From Saprospiraceae bacterium (GTDB lineage Bacteria > Bacteroidota > Bacteroidia > Chitinophagales > Saprospiraceae), in the NCBI GenBank assembly GCA_016714025.1, contig JADJOB010000002.1, positions 2,326,001 to 2,390,000 on the forward strand: a DNA stretch of 64,000 nt, in the 5' to 3' direction. The notes under the pieces were generated by a model. That model saw nothing but the letters and a program-made list of their open reading frames with translations. It was not told where the DNA came from and did no database searches. Made by a program: the position numbers and the translations under genes. Position 1 is the first letter of the stretch. Each line of letters begins with the position of its first letter. Positions 16,745 to 25,749 of this stretch are shown piece after piece.

Positions 16745-17239
16745 ATGGCAATTTATGTCCTTACCGGTGAAATTGGCTCTGGAAAGACATCCACTTTGTT
16801 TAATGCAATTGCAGGCCAAACAAAAGTAGGTGGGTTTCTGAGTCCAATTGAAAATCAAATTCGCCAATTTTATTTTATACAAAATGGACTTTACATTCCG
16901 ATGGAATCGATTGGAGCGCATTCTAAAGCGGACTTAGTTGTAGGTAAATATATTTTTGATTCAAGTGCATTTCATCATGCGAAAGTTCAATTTGCACAGG
17001 ATTGGGATTCAAATCTAAAATTATTAGTTCTGGATGAATTTGGTCCATTGGAATTTAAAAATCAGGGATTGCTGCCTGAACTAAATCCTTTTTTAGTAGA
17101 ATCTCAAGAAGCAGAAAACCAAACTATATTGGTAGTGGTCAGAAACACACTTTTGGAGTCTTTTGCTAAATCTTACTCGGTGAATCAAATAATTTATAAG
17201 GATGATGTTGCTGATTTTTTTCGAAGAGTTCTCGGTTAG
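16745..17239 (+). CDS. P-loop nucleoside-triphosphatase, THEP1-like
   Basis: 164 residues. Walker A is GEIGSGKTS (residues 8-16) and Walker B is LLVLDEFGPLE (about 96-106), the arrangement of the small THEP1-type NTPases; the Glu after the Walker B Asp could be catalytic. No transporter signature (LSGGQ) is present, so it is not an ABC subunit. It follows the membrane protein by two bases, and the pairing is probably functional, for example nucleotide-driven control of the membrane partner. The real substrate is not known. Confidence 0.65.
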   Translation: MAIYVLTGEIGSGKTSTLFNAIAGQTKVGGFLSPIENQIRQFYFIQNGLYIPMESIGAHSKADLVVGKYIFDSSAFHHAKVQFAQDWDSNLKLLVLDEFGPLEFKNQGLLPELNPFLVESQEAENQTILVVVRNTLLESFAKSYSVNQIIYKDDVADFFRRVLG

Positions 17240-17268
17240 ACCCAATTGTTATGCTCAATTAGAGCACA

Positions 17269-17847
17269 TTAATTTAAATGATGACTCCAATGTTCTAAAT
17301 CCATTTTTGTATTTATACCTTCCAGCAACTTAGGTTCATTAATCTCCAGCATCAAGGTATTCACTGATTGCAAAATAAGTCTTGGAGACTTTAACTTACT
17401 ATGATATTGAGATTCTATTGCTGATGCTGTCGTATATCGATAAATACTGCACAAAGGAAAAGGATCACCGGTGTTTGGATTTCTATAAGCTATTGCGTCG
17501 TATGGCGCTTGATTATGTGAAATTAAATTTTGAATTTGAAGCTCATTAATAAAAACAAGATCAACGGCAACTACTAACCAATTTGCCTTATTGTTATATT
17601 GAAATGCGCGATAAATCCCTTCAAGCGGTCCAGTGTCATCGGATTGATCTGGAATGATAGCGTCTGCTTTAATTTTTGGAATTTGTTCTTTACGACAAGA
17701 AATAAATACCTTTTTGCAAAATGGATTAAGTTGATCAATCCACCATTTATATAAGGGTTTATTATCTTTTAGTAATAAATATTTATCTTGTCCGAGTCGA
17801 CTGCTGACCCCACCGCATAAAATAAGTCCGTAAAGTGACTCGTTCAT
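17269..17847 (-). CDS. mobA: Molybdenum cofactor guanylyltransferase MobA
   Basis: Transfers GMP from GTP to molybdopterin to form the bis-MGD type cofactor used by DMSO-reductase-family enzymes. The nucleotide-binding start LYGLILCGGVSSRLGQDK has the LxGGxSxRxGxDK signature; AVDLVF near residue 93 is the metal-binding Asp segment (usually a CD motif with Pro); and NPNTGDPFPLCSIY is the substrate loop. 192 residues. The ATG at 17847 overlaps the fdhD stop in ATGA; a longer frame to 17874 lies inside fdhD. Co-expressed with fdhD, consistent with a Mo-bis-MGD formate dehydrogenase-type enzyme elsewhere. Confidence 0.88.
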   Translation of the reverse strand: MNESLYGLILCGGVSSRLGQDKYLLLKDNKPLYKWWIDQLNPFCKKVFISCRKEQIPKIKADAIIPDQSDDTGPLEGIYRAFQYNNKANWLVVAVDLVFINELQIQNLISHNQAPYDAIAYRNPNTGDPFPLCSIYRYTTASAIESQYHSKLKSPRLILQSVNTLMLEINEPKLLEGINTKMDLEHWSHHLN

Positions 17848-18704
17848 GAAAATTGAATCCGTTGTGCTCCACAATAAATGTTTGCACTGTGTGTTTTTAA
17901 AAATCCGATCAAGCTCATTCCCATTGCTTCTGCTGTTTCAACTGCTAAGCTGGATGGAGCACCCACTGCGGCAACAATAGCAGTCCCCGCCATAAAAGCT
18001 TTGTGAATCATTTCAAAACTGGCACGGCCACTTAGCACTACTATCTTATCATCTAAAGGAACAAGTCCATTCTCTAATGCCTTTCCAATTAATTTATCCA
18101 ATGCATTATGTCTTCCAACATCTTCAGCTTTGTGAAGTAGTTTACCATCCGTGTCAAATAATCCGCAAGCATGTATGCCACCCGTTAATCGAAATAATTC
18201 CTGATCTTGATTCAGGGTGTTTATTAAGCCAAATAAGGTGTTTCTTGATATGATTGGCAGTTCTTTTTTTAGTAAAAAGGAACAATTGTCAAGTACTAAA
18301 TCAATACTGGTTTTGCCACACACTCCACAACTGGAGTTTGTATAAAAATGTCGGTCCAGTTGGTCAACATTAGGCAAAGCATTTGGTTTCAAGTGAACAA
18401 GAATGGTTTGCTGTTCAACTACCTCCCCAGAGCAACTGAAACGAAATTCAAAACGCTCAATGTCAGTGGATGGGTGTAACAAAATGCCTTCAGTGTATAA
18501 AAAACCACGAACCAGATTTTCATCATCTCCTGGAGTTCGCATGGTGATTGAAATGGTTTTATGAATCGGTTTGCCATTTTTAAAATATACCAATATAATT
18601 TCAAGGGGCTCCTCTGTAGCTACATAATCCGTTTTAAGCTCCAGATTCTCAGTCAGCTTATTTACTGATTTTACCCGATACCCTATATTAGATGAAATCA
18701 ACAT
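17844..18704 (-). CDS. fdhD: Formate dehydrogenase accessory sulfurtransferase FdhD
   Basis: Moves sulfur from the cysteine desulfurase IscS to the molybdenum cofactor, needed for active formate dehydrogenase. The catalytic CxxC loop is SSCGVCGK (about residues 126-133). Other family blocks are the N-terminal TEEPLEIIL and the C-terminal HKAEDVGRHNALDKLIG and LSGRASFEMIHKA. Length 286 fits. It overlaps the DUF7009 gene upstream by seven bases and mobA downstream by four. No formate dehydrogenase gene is in the window. Confidence 0.92.
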   Translation of the reverse strand: MLISSNIGYRVKSVNKLTENLELKTDYVATEEPLEIILVYFKNGKPIHKTISITMRTPGDDENLVRGFLYTEGILLHPSTDIERFEFRFSCSGEVVEQQTILVHLKPNALPNVDQLDRHFYTNSSCGVCGKTSIDLVLDNCSFLLKKELPIISRNTLFGLINTLNQDQELFRLTGGIHACGLFDTDGKLLHKAEDVGRHNALDKLIGKALENGLVPLDDKIVVLSGRASFEMIHKAFMAGTAIVAAVGAPSSLAVETAEAMGMSLIGFLKTHSANIYCGAQRIQFS

Positions 18705-19078
18705 TTGGTTGCATTCGGATTTGGAAAATTATTTGATTCATCTTCATTGGGCCTGTCTACAAGACATTGGTAATCTTTTTCCACCAAAACGTATAAATAA
18801 TCTTCTCCTTTTAACAAAATACGTGCATCAAAACCAATTTGGTCATCAGCAAACCATTGGGAAGCGATTGACAAGGGTACATAAACCCGAATATGATTGT
18901 TGATAAAAGTAACACTTATTTGTTCATGATCTGCCTGAATCAAAGAATACCGAAGGCAATCAGAGTTTTGATCTGAAAAGTTGACGCATTCTTCGATAGA
19001 TCCATATTGTTGAAAACTGGCAACTTCCTTTTGACTTAAACGCAATCGAATTGAGTTTTTATTGGTGCGTAATTTCAT
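18698..19078 (-). CDS. DUF7009-type small protein upstream of fdhD
   Basis: 126 residues starting MKLRTNKNSIRLRLSQKEV, a start I associate with a small Bacteroidota family (DUF7009) often located by molybdenum cofactor genes; assignment is from memory. The C-terminus YQCLVDRPNEDESNNFPNP is a conserved-looking acidic tail containing a Cys, the kind of end that could bind metal. No membrane or signal segments. Overlapping the next gene fdhD by seven bases, it is probably the first gene of the operon. A role in formate dehydrogenase or Mo cofactor handling is inferred only from context. Confidence 0.6.
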   Translation of the reverse strand: MKLRTNKNSIRLRLSQKEVASFQQYGSIEECVNFSDQNSDCLRYSLIQADHEQISVTFINNHIRVYVPLSIASQWFADDQIGFDARILLKGEDYLYVLVEKDYQCLVDRPNEDESNNFPNPNATKC

Positions 19079-19105
19079 ATTCTTTATTTTTACTAAATTA
19101 GCAAG

Positions 19106-20863
19106 ATGAAATCCAAAACAAAGATATTCTTAAGTCTGTTGTTAATGGCTACTATCTCAACAGCTCAAACCAATTTCAGTTTTACAAATCCTGATTTTCC
19201 TTCTTTATTGAAAGGAAACTTTGATCCCGGATCCTTTCCCAAACGGACGGTTGTAGCTGATCTGCAATTGGCAAATTATCTAATTGAAAAGATTCAAGCG
19301 GATTCTTTAAAGTACTTTTTAAGTCAATTGGTGGCTTTCAAAAATAGAAATACAATTTCAGATGATCAATCCAGGGAATCCTGGGGTATTCGTGGGGCCC
19401 GGAATTATATCAAATCCAATTTAGACAGATGGGGTCTTAATAACGGGACGAACGGTCCTGTTATCATACATTCAGAATTTGAATTTGACTTCGAAATGTG
19501 TGACAGACTTCGTCATGCCCAGCTCATGGCAATGATTCCAGGAGTTGGTGCTTTGAAAGAAGAGCTGGTAATTTTGGAAGCTCATTTGGATAGCCGTTGT
19601 GAAAATAATTGCGACACCACGTGTGTTGCAGAGGGAGCTGATGATAATGGAAGTGGATCTGCTCTCCTAATTGAACTTGCCCGGGTATTGTCTCACATAG
19701 AATTGAATCGATCCGTTTTGCTTATTTGGATTACGGGAGAAGAACAAGGTTTGGGAGGATCTACCTCATTTGCTGAATATTGTAAACAAAATGCCATTAA
19801 AATTAAATCAGTTTTCAACAATGATATTGTTGGTGGAATTGAATGTGGCATTACCTCATCGCCCCCCGGATGTCCGGGACCCTATCTTTATGATAGCATT
19901 CGTTTCAGGGTGTTTTCAGCGGGAATTACCAATAGTATGCCCAAAGCCTTAGCCCGATTGTCCCGAATCCTTGTTGAAAATAAACTTGCTCCAATTATGC
20001 CAAATGTAACCAAAATTGATGTGATGTTTGGTGAAGATCGATCAGGAAGAGGCAGCGATCACATTCCTTTTAGAGAACAAGGATATCCTGCGATTCGTTT
20101 TAGTTCGTCTTACGAACACGGGGATGGAAATCCTTCACAGGCAGGGTATTCAGATCGTCAGCACAGTACCCGGGATGTACTCGGTCAAGATATCAATGGA
20201 GACGGTTTGATAGATAGCTTTTTTGTAAACTTCAATTACTTACGTAACAATGCAATCGTCAATGCAATCTGTGCTACCAATTCAGCCAGCAATGCATTAA
20301 ATCCGTTTGTATTGACCACTAAATCGGAAGTGCGGGCACTTTCAATTAAAATTGAAAATCCACAGTCAGCCCGAAAATTTGTTTACGGACTTCGCAGAAT
20401 TAATAGTTCTTTCTTTGATACGATGGTGATTAGTAACTTGTCTGAGTTGACGATTTCAAATTTGAATCCAACACAGTATTATGTTTCAGCCTGTGGAGTT
20501 GATAGTTTGGATTGGTACAGTATGTTTAGTCAGGAATACATCACGCGGGTTTTAAGCGCAACTGAGGAAACAATTAAAAAGCTTCCTGTGGAGTTGGTTC
20601 AAAATAAACCCAATCCATTTGACGAACTGACCTTGATTCCAATTATAGTAAATGATTTAAACTATATTAAAGATGCAAAACTGGTTTTTACATCAGAATC
20701 AGGGAGTGTTTATAAATCCATTCCATTAAATTTGAAAGAAGGAATCAATGAAATATTGTATGATTATCAATGGAATCAATATGCATGTGGTACTTATTAT
20801 TACTCTTTAGTTATTAATGGAAATGTATTTGAAACTAAAAAGATGATTTTGATAAATTACTAA
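19106..20863 (+). CDS. Secreted M28-family metallopeptidase with C-terminal sorting-like domain
   Basis: 585 residues. Signal peptide 1-21 (MATISTAQ end). The M28 domain (about 120-400) holds two zinc ions: H160 (LEAHLDSRC), D179/D180 (GADDNGSG), E212/E213 (TGEEQGLGG), D240 (NNDIVGG) and H319 (GRGSDHIPF). The Cys-rich insert CENNCDTTC after the first ligand is unusual. The last 85 residues, starting VQNKPNPFDELTLIP and ending FETKKMILINY, have the shape of a T9SS type A sorting domain. So it is probably secreted or surface-bound. Its start is 27 bases from the divergent DUF7009 gene. Substrate unknown (aminopeptidase-type family). Confidence 0.85.
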   Translation: MKSKTKIFLSLLLMATISTAQTNFSFTNPDFPSLLKGNFDPGSFPKRTVVADLQLANYLIEKIQADSLKYFLSQLVAFKNRNTISDDQSRESWGIRGARNYIKSNLDRWGLNNGTNGPVIIHSEFEFDFEMCDRLRHAQLMAMIPGVGALKEELVILEAHLDSRCENNCDTTCVAEGADDNGSGSALLIELARVLSHIELNRSVLLIWITGEEQGLGGSTSFAEYCKQNAIKIKSVFNNDIVGGIECGITSSPPGCPGPYLYDSIRFRVFSAGITNSMPKALARLSRILVENKLAPIMPNVTKIDVMFGEDRSGRGSDHIPFREQGYPAIRFSSSYEHGDGNPSQAGYSDRQHSTRDVLGQDINGDGLIDSFFVNFNYLRNNAIVNAICATNSASNALNPFVLTTKSEVRALSIKIENPQSARKFVYGLRRINSSFFDTMVISNLSELTISNLNPTQYYVSACGVDSLDWYSMFSQEYITRVLSATEETIKKLPVELVQNKPNPFDELTLIPIIVNDLNYIKDAKLVFTSESGSVYKSIPLNLKEGINEILYDYQWNQYACGTYYYSLVINGNVFETKKMILINY

Positions 20864-20923
20864 ATGCAATGTGGATCGTTTTTATAAATTGATTTGCATT
20901 TATGAAATCTTCTTCAATCAATT

Positions 20924-20942
20924 TACAAGCTATTTGCTTGTA
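20924..20942. repeat. Inverted repeat between convergent genes
   Basis: TACAAGC at 20924-20930 and GCTTGTA at 20936-20942 form a 7-base-pair stem around a 5-base loop. It lies in the gap between the convergent M28 peptidase and formate-THF ligase genes. There is no T-run on either side, so it is at most a weak 3'-end structure. Confidence 0.4.
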
Positions 20943-20957
20943 TTGGATGCATAGAGA

Positions 20958-22643
20958 TTAAAATAAGCCGCTAATCACACCATTTTCATCGATATTTATT
21001 TTTTCAGCAGAAGGCTCATCAGGCAAGCCGGGCATCCGCATCATTTCACCGGTGATGGGTACAATAAATCCAGCGCCTGCAGCAATTTCAATTTGTCGTA
21101 CAGTCAAAATAAAATCTCTTGGGCGTCCGATTAAATCCGGATTGTCAGAAAGTGATTTCTGTGTTTTAGCAATGCAAACCGGCAATGTTGACAAGTTAAG
21201 ATTTTGAATCCGTTTAAGATCAGCTTTAGCTTCAGGGGTATATTCAACTCCTTTGGCACCATAAATTTTATTGGCTATTGCAAATATTTTTTGTTCTGGT
21301 GTCCAATCCAATTCATAGCAAGGAATAAACTTTTGATTCCAGTTGTCAGCAACATGGGCAACTTTTTCTGCTAATTCGATCGCACCTTCACCACCTTTAG
21401 CCCAAACTTCTGAATAAACAGCCTCTGCACCATACATACTGCTCCTTTCTTTGATAACTGCTAATTCTTCCGGTGAATCGCTTACAAATTTATTGATAGC
21501 AACAATTGCCGGTAAATTAAATTGACGGGCATTTTCGAGGTGTTTTTCAAGATTCGCGCATCCTTTTTCAACAGCCTTAGGATCGGGCTCTGATAAGTTT
21601 TTTAATGATTTTCCACCATGATATTTTAAAGCGCGAACGGTTGCAACGATCACTGCGGCATTGGGTGACAATCCAGCTGCGCGGCATTTAATGTCTAAAA
21701 ATTTTTCAGCACCAAGGTCAAATCCAAATCCAGCTTCTGTAACAACATACTCAGATAAAGACATTCCCATTTTTGTTGCAATAATGGTGTTGGTTCCTTG
21801 GGCAATATTTGCAAATGGACCTCCATGAATGATCGCAGGGTTTCCTTCAATGGTTTGTACTAAATTTGGTTTAATGGCATCCTTTAATAAGGCGGCCATA
21901 GCACCTTCAGCTTTCAGATCTTTAGCGAAGATTGGTTTTTTATCCCAGGTAAATCCAATGAAAATATTACTTAAACGATTTTTTAAATCATTGAGATCTT
22001 TGGATAAACACAGGATGGCCATGATTTCAGAGGCCGCTGTAATGTCAAAACCGGTTTCTCGTGGGATGCCGTTTCCTGTTCCTCCTAAACCTATCGTGAT
22101 TTTTCTTAATGAGCGATCGTTCATATCCATAACCCGCTTCCAGGCAATGGTGCGGGCATCCAGACCTAATCCGAATTTTTTATTTTGAAGGTTATTGTCG
22201 ATTAAAGCGGCCAATAAGTTATGTGCTTTTTCAACTGCCGAAAAATCTCCTGTAAAATGTAGATTGATATCTTCCATAGGAAGCACTTGTGACCAGCCAC
22301 CACCTGTAGCACCGCCCTTAATCCCAAATACAGGTCCTAAGGAGGGTTCCCGGAGTACAACCGTGGTTTTTTTACCGATTCGGTTAAGACCCTCAGCCAG
22401 TCCTATCGAAGTTGTGGTCTTTCCTTCGCCTGCCGGAGTAGGAGATATAGCAGATACCAAAATCAATTTACATAGCTTTACTTTTTCTTCATCGATCAGT
22501 TCCAACGGAAGTTTAGCTTTATTCGAGCCATATTGTTGGAGAAGATCTCCCTGAAGGTTTAATTTTTCAGCTATTTTTGTGATTGGTTTAAGCGTAATTG
22601 ATTGCGCTATTTCAATATCCGACTTAAGTTTTTCTGAACCCAT
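20958..22643 (-). CDS. fhs: Formate-tetrahydrofolate ligase
   Basis: Makes 10-formyl-THF from formate, THF and ATP, feeding purine and formyl-Met synthesis or one-carbon flow. The P-loop is PTPAGEGKTTTSIGL, near residue 65; LREPSLGPVFGIKGGA and the repeated Gly-rich blocks (GGATGGGWSQVLPM, HGGPFANIA) are diagnostic. 561 residues from the ATG at 22643 (usual length about 556). A longer frame to 22691 would overlap the divergent gene, so it is rejected. The start is only five bases from the divergent PD40 lipoprotein frame. Confidence 0.94.
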   Translation of the reverse strand: MGSEKLKSDIEIAQSITLKPITKIAEKLNLQGDLLQQYGSNKAKLPLELIDEEKVKLCKLILVSAISPTPAGEGKTTTSIGLAEGLNRIGKKTTVVLREPSLGPVFGIKGGATGGGWSQVLPMEDINLHFTGDFSAVEKAHNLLAALIDNNLQNKKFGLGLDARTIAWKRVMDMNDRSLRKITIGLGGTGNGIPRETGFDITAASEIMAILCLSKDLNDLKNRLSNIFIGFTWDKKPIFAKDLKAEGAMAALLKDAIKPNLVQTIEGNPAIIHGGPFANIAQGTNTIIATKMGMSLSEYVVTEAGFGFDLGAEKFLDIKCRAAGLSPNAAVIVATVRALKYHGGKSLKNLSEPDPKAVEKGCANLEKHLENARQFNLPAIVAINKFVSDSPEELAVIKERSSMYGAEAVYSEVWAKGGEGAIELAEKVAHVADNWNQKFIPCYELDWTPEQKIFAIANKIYGAKGVEYTPEAKADLKRIQNLNLSTLPVCIAKTQKSLSDNPDLIGRPRDFILTVRQIEIAAGAGFIVPITGEMMRMPGLPDEPSAEKINIDENGVISGLF

Positions 22644-22648
22644 TATAT

Positions 22649-23788
22649 ATGCATTATTTAGACGGTCTTTGTACATCAAAAATGACACCAATTGTAGTTC
22701 TCTGCTTGTTTTTTATGTATTCATGTAAAAACAAAGAGATGAAAACATCCATCCCCAAGCTGATGACCTATGATACCATTCCACAGGAAAAGGTTCATTA
22801 TCCTCAGGAAAAGCATTTAAAAAATATCAAACAACTCACTTTTGGAGGAAATAATGCAGAAGCTTACTGGAGTTTTGATGGAACCATGCTGACATTTCAA
22901 TCTGATTATGCAGCCTGGGGTGCATCTTGTGATCAAATTTTCTATTTCAATCCATTTAAAGACGATTTGGCTAAAGAAAAACCTCATTTAATTTCAAAAA
23001 GAGGTGGCAGAAATACCTGTTCTTATTTTATGCCGGGAGACTCAATGATAATTTATGCGTCAACGCACAGAGACAGTGCAGAGTGTCCTCCAGTTCCTGA
23101 ACGAAAAGTTGGTGGGAAGTATGTTTGGCCTATTTATGCATCCTATGATATCTACGTTTCTGATTTACGCGGAAATACAAAAATGCAACTTACCAATATA
23201 GAAGGTTATGATGCCGAACCAACGGTTTCACCCAATGGAACCAAAATAGTTTATACGGCTTTGAGACAAGGAGATTTAAATTTATGGACCATGGATATCA
23301 ATGGGCAAAATAAAAAACAAATTACCTTTTTGCCTGGCTATGATGGAGGTGCATTTTTCTCTCCGGACGGCAATAAAATTGTATTCAGAGCTTCGAGACC
23401 ACCAACTTCAGAATTAAGGGCTGAATATTACGATCTTTTAAGACAAGGCTTGGTGCAGCCAACAGAAATGGAACTATTTGTTTGTGATTTGGAAGGTGGA
23501 CATTACCAACAAGTCACCAAATTAGGAAAAGCAAATTGGGCTCCGTTTTTTCATCCTTCCGGCAAAAAAATCATTTTCTCTTCAAACCACGCAGGTTCGA
23601 AAGGATATCAGTTTAATTTATATATGATTAATTTAGATGGAACAGGACTGGAACAAATCAGCTTTGATCCGATATTCGATTCTTTTCCGATGTTTTCTCC
23701 TGATGGGAAGTACCTTGTTTGGTCATCTAACCGAAATAATGGAGGTACCCATGATACAAATCTCTTTATGGCAGAATGGGTAGATTAA
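22649..23788 (+). CDS. PD40/TolB-like beta-propeller lipoprotein
   Basis: 379 residues. A hydrophobic N-terminus ends in LFFMYSCKNKE, a lipobox with Cys26, so the mature protein is membrane-anchored. The remainder is a TolB-type WD40-like propeller: SPNGTKIVYTALRQGDLNLWTM, FSPDGNKIVFRASRP, HPSGKKIIFSSNH and FSPDGKYLVWSSNRN are typical PD40 blades. A second start at 22682 would give a shorter signal peptide and leave more room for promoters towards fhs; the longer one has the only Lys before the hydrophobic part. Related proteins act in cell-envelope binding or as peptidase-like sensors; no catalytic site is seen. Confidence 0.8.
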   Translation: MHYLDGLCTSKMTPIVVLCLFFMYSCKNKEMKTSIPKLMTYDTIPQEKVHYPQEKHLKNIKQLTFGGNNAEAYWSFDGTMLTFQSDYAAWGASCDQIFYFNPFKDDLAKEKPHLISKRGGRNTCSYFMPGDSMIIYASTHRDSAECPPVPERKVGGKYVWPIYASYDIYVSDLRGNTKMQLTNIEGYDAEPTVSPNGTKIVYTALRQGDLNLWTMDINGQNKKQITFLPGYDGGAFFSPDGNKIVFRASRPPTSELRAEYYDLLRQGLVQPTEMELFVCDLEGGHYQQVTKLGKANWAPFFHPSGKKIIFSSNHAGSKGYQFNLYMINLDGTGLEQISFDPIFDSFPMFSPDGKYLVWSSNRNNGGTHDTNLFMAEWVD

Positions 23789-24132
23789 TTGAGTTGTTCT
23801 TGATTAAATAAAATACCTTTTTTAGCATCGTAACTGGCCACACCAGATTGTAAATACAATTCTTTTTTATAAGGATATTGACGTGCATCAATGATATAAA
23901 CCTTGCAGCCTATCGCTTTTCGCAACTCATCATTGGATTCTCTCCAGCACATTGCCAGTTCTTCTGTAGTTTCGTCATAATTTTTTTTCCACTTTCGTGT
24001 AAACATCACCTCCAAATACATTATTCCATTTCTGAAATTAACCAGGCGACTGGACAAACCATAATTAATTCTATAGACGACATCAGATTTTAAGAGATGT
24101 TTGCGGTTTATTTCTTTGATATTGATAGCCAT
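23785..24132 (-). CDS. Hypothetical protein, 115 aa
   Basis: Not recognised. Soluble, charged protein without signal or membrane segment; the N-terminal half is basic (KEINRKHLLKSDVVYRINYG) and a KKNYDETTEELAMCWRESND stretch follows. The start is ATG, and its 3' end overlaps the convergent PD40 gene by four bases. Upstream lies an AT-rich gap. Its codon pattern looks like that of its neighbours, so it is likely a real gene, but no function can be assigned. Confidence 0.5.
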   Translation of the reverse strand: MAINIKEINRKHLLKSDVVYRINYGLSSRLVNFRNGIMYLEVMFTRKWKKNYDETTEELAMCWRESNDELRKAIGCKVYIIDARQYPYKKELYLQSGVASYDAKKGILFNQEQLN

Positions 24133-24286
24133 AAACCCAATGGCACATAAATTATGCCATTTTTATAAACAGGCTTGGGTATAAATATCTTTAATTAATT
24201 ATATTATATTGATATACAGTTAAATATAAATAATAATATTAAATAATATGTTTTTTAAACAGCACCCTAAACTATCGATAAAAGGC

Positions 24287-25369
24287 TTAGTTTTTGATGA
24301 TTGACAAGCGTTTAATGAACTGCTTTTGAGAATTTGAAAAAACCACAAAATAATATCCGGGAGATAAGTCCTCTAAATTCCAGCTTGTACCGCTAGTTTT
24401 CAAATTCAAATTCGTATGCTTAACCAGATGGCCTATGCTGTTAAAGATTGAGCAATCAATTCTATCGAGCTTGGTATCAGAATGAATATTAATAAACGCA
24501 TTGAAAGGATTTGGTGAAATTGAAATTTGATTGTGATCAAACGCATCTGTTGCACTAATCTGGCTGCAATTAGGAGATTGATTGCAATACGATCTTTTAG
24601 CTAAACTGCAATCCAGCACAAATGGATTGGGTTTTTGGTCTTGATATTTTGCAATGAGATACGTTCGGGTCCATTCCAAAGAATCTGTCGGGTCTTTTAA
24701 ATGCCAATCACATAAAGTAGGGCGCATACTTTCAAAAAAACTTCGGTCTGCCTGCAATTCATACATGGTAAAAAAATAAAAAACTGCCCTTGCTACATTG
24801 CCTTTATGATCTTCCCGTGGTTCAAAAAGTCCGTTAATGGATTCACTGTATTCATCAATTAGCTGGGTTGGGATGGTCGACTGAACAAACGATTTGTAAA
24901 ACCAATCTTCCGTTTTTTGATCACTGATTTCGCCATAGGGATAATTGCTTCGGGCTTCATTGACTGCGGCACGTGCAGGAAATAAATGGTGCATATCAGA
25001 TCGGGCATTTCCATTGTCAGCTCCTTTGCTTTGAGGAAATGTGTGTTCGCAATTGATGCCATTTGCATTTCCATTTTTAGATAAATATCCAATGGGATCA
25101 GAGGATGCCGGACTCAAGTATAAAGTGTGGTGTGTATAAACGCAGGAAACGGAGTCATGAACATTGTAAATTTCCTGATACATTTTTAACCTTGCATTTG
25201 AATAATCAAGTACCGTTGCTGGTTTATATTCCTGTACCAGTTTGTTGATTAAAACAAAGGATGTATCATTTGGAAAAATTGAAATTTGCTTAAACTGTGC
25301 AACGCTAATTTCAAATTGAAAAATAACAAGCCCAAAGTATAGAATAGAACGGAATCTAAAATTAAACAT
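24287..25369 (-). CDS. Secreted endonuclease I family nuclease with T9SS-like C-terminal domain
   Basis: 360 residues. Signal peptide 1-24 (FEISVAQ end). Endonuclease I (EndA/NucM) domain about 30-255: NCEHTFPQSKG and DMHHLFPARAAVNEARSN give the beta-beta-alpha metal motif, and GNVARAVFYFFTMYE is the family helix. The domain degrades DNA in the periplasm or outside. A C-terminal part of about 80 residues (ISISPNPFNAFINI up to KQFIKRLSIIKN) is a T9SS type A sorting domain, indicating export to the surface or medium. The start is 35 bases from the divergent MmcQ-like gene. Confidence 0.87.
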   Translation of the reverse strand: MFNFRFRSILYFGLVIFQFEISVAQFKQISIFPNDTSFVLINKLVQEYKPATVLDYSNARLKMYQEIYNVHDSVSCVYTHHTLYLSPASSDPIGYLSKNGNANGINCEHTFPQSKGADNGNARSDMHHLFPARAAVNEARSNYPYGEISDQKTEDWFYKSFVQSTIPTQLIDEYSESINGLFEPREDHKGNVARAVFYFFTMYELQADRSFFESMRPTLCDWHLKDPTDSLEWTRTYLIAKYQDQKPNPFVLDCSLAKRSYCNQSPNCSQISATDAFDHNQISISPNPFNAFINIHSDTKLDRIDCSIFNSIGHLVKHTNLNLKTSGTSWNLEDLSPGYYFVVFSNSQKQFIKRLSIIKN

Positions 25370-25404
25370 AGTGTAAAGATCGCATCTTTATTTAATTTTA
25401 CCGG

Positions 25405-25746
25405 GTGAATATTGAATATTTCAGAAACTATTGTCTGGCTTTAGACTTTGTTGAAGAATGCTTTCCGTTTGGACCGGATGCATTGGTTTTAAAACTTAAA
25501 GGTAAAATATTTGCAATTACCAATTTGAATGATGAATCATTTAAAGTTAATTTGAAATCCGATCCTGAAAAAGCGCTACAACTTCGTGAACAATATGATG
25601 AGATTCAACCAGGTTTTCACATGAATAAAAAACATTGGAACACAGTAAATTTTGAATCCAGACTTTCAGATAAATTTTTAATCGAACTTATTAATGAATC
25701 ATACGAATTAGTGCGCAAATCCTTGCCTCTAAAAGAACGGTTTTAG
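25405..25746 (+). CDS. MmcQ/YjbR family protein
   Basis: 113 residues starting NIEYFRNYCLALDFVEECFPF, the start of the MmcQ/YjbR (CyaY-like fold) family, with HMNKKHWNTVNFE near residue 75 as the second family block. The start codon is GTG at 25405. Members are suggested to bind DNA but a function has not been established. The FAD oxidoreductase gene follows after three bases, so they share a transcript. Confidence 0.82.
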   Translation: MNIEYFRNYCLALDFVEECFPFGPDALVLKLKGKIFAITNLNDESFKVNLKSDPEKALQLREQYDEIQPGFHMNKKHWNTVNFESRLSDKFLIELINESYELVRKSLPLKERF

Positions 25747-25749
25747 CGG

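Noticed and set aside
20924..20942. Bidirectional terminator between the M28 peptidase and fhs
   Set aside because: A hairpin exists but no T-run follows on either strand.
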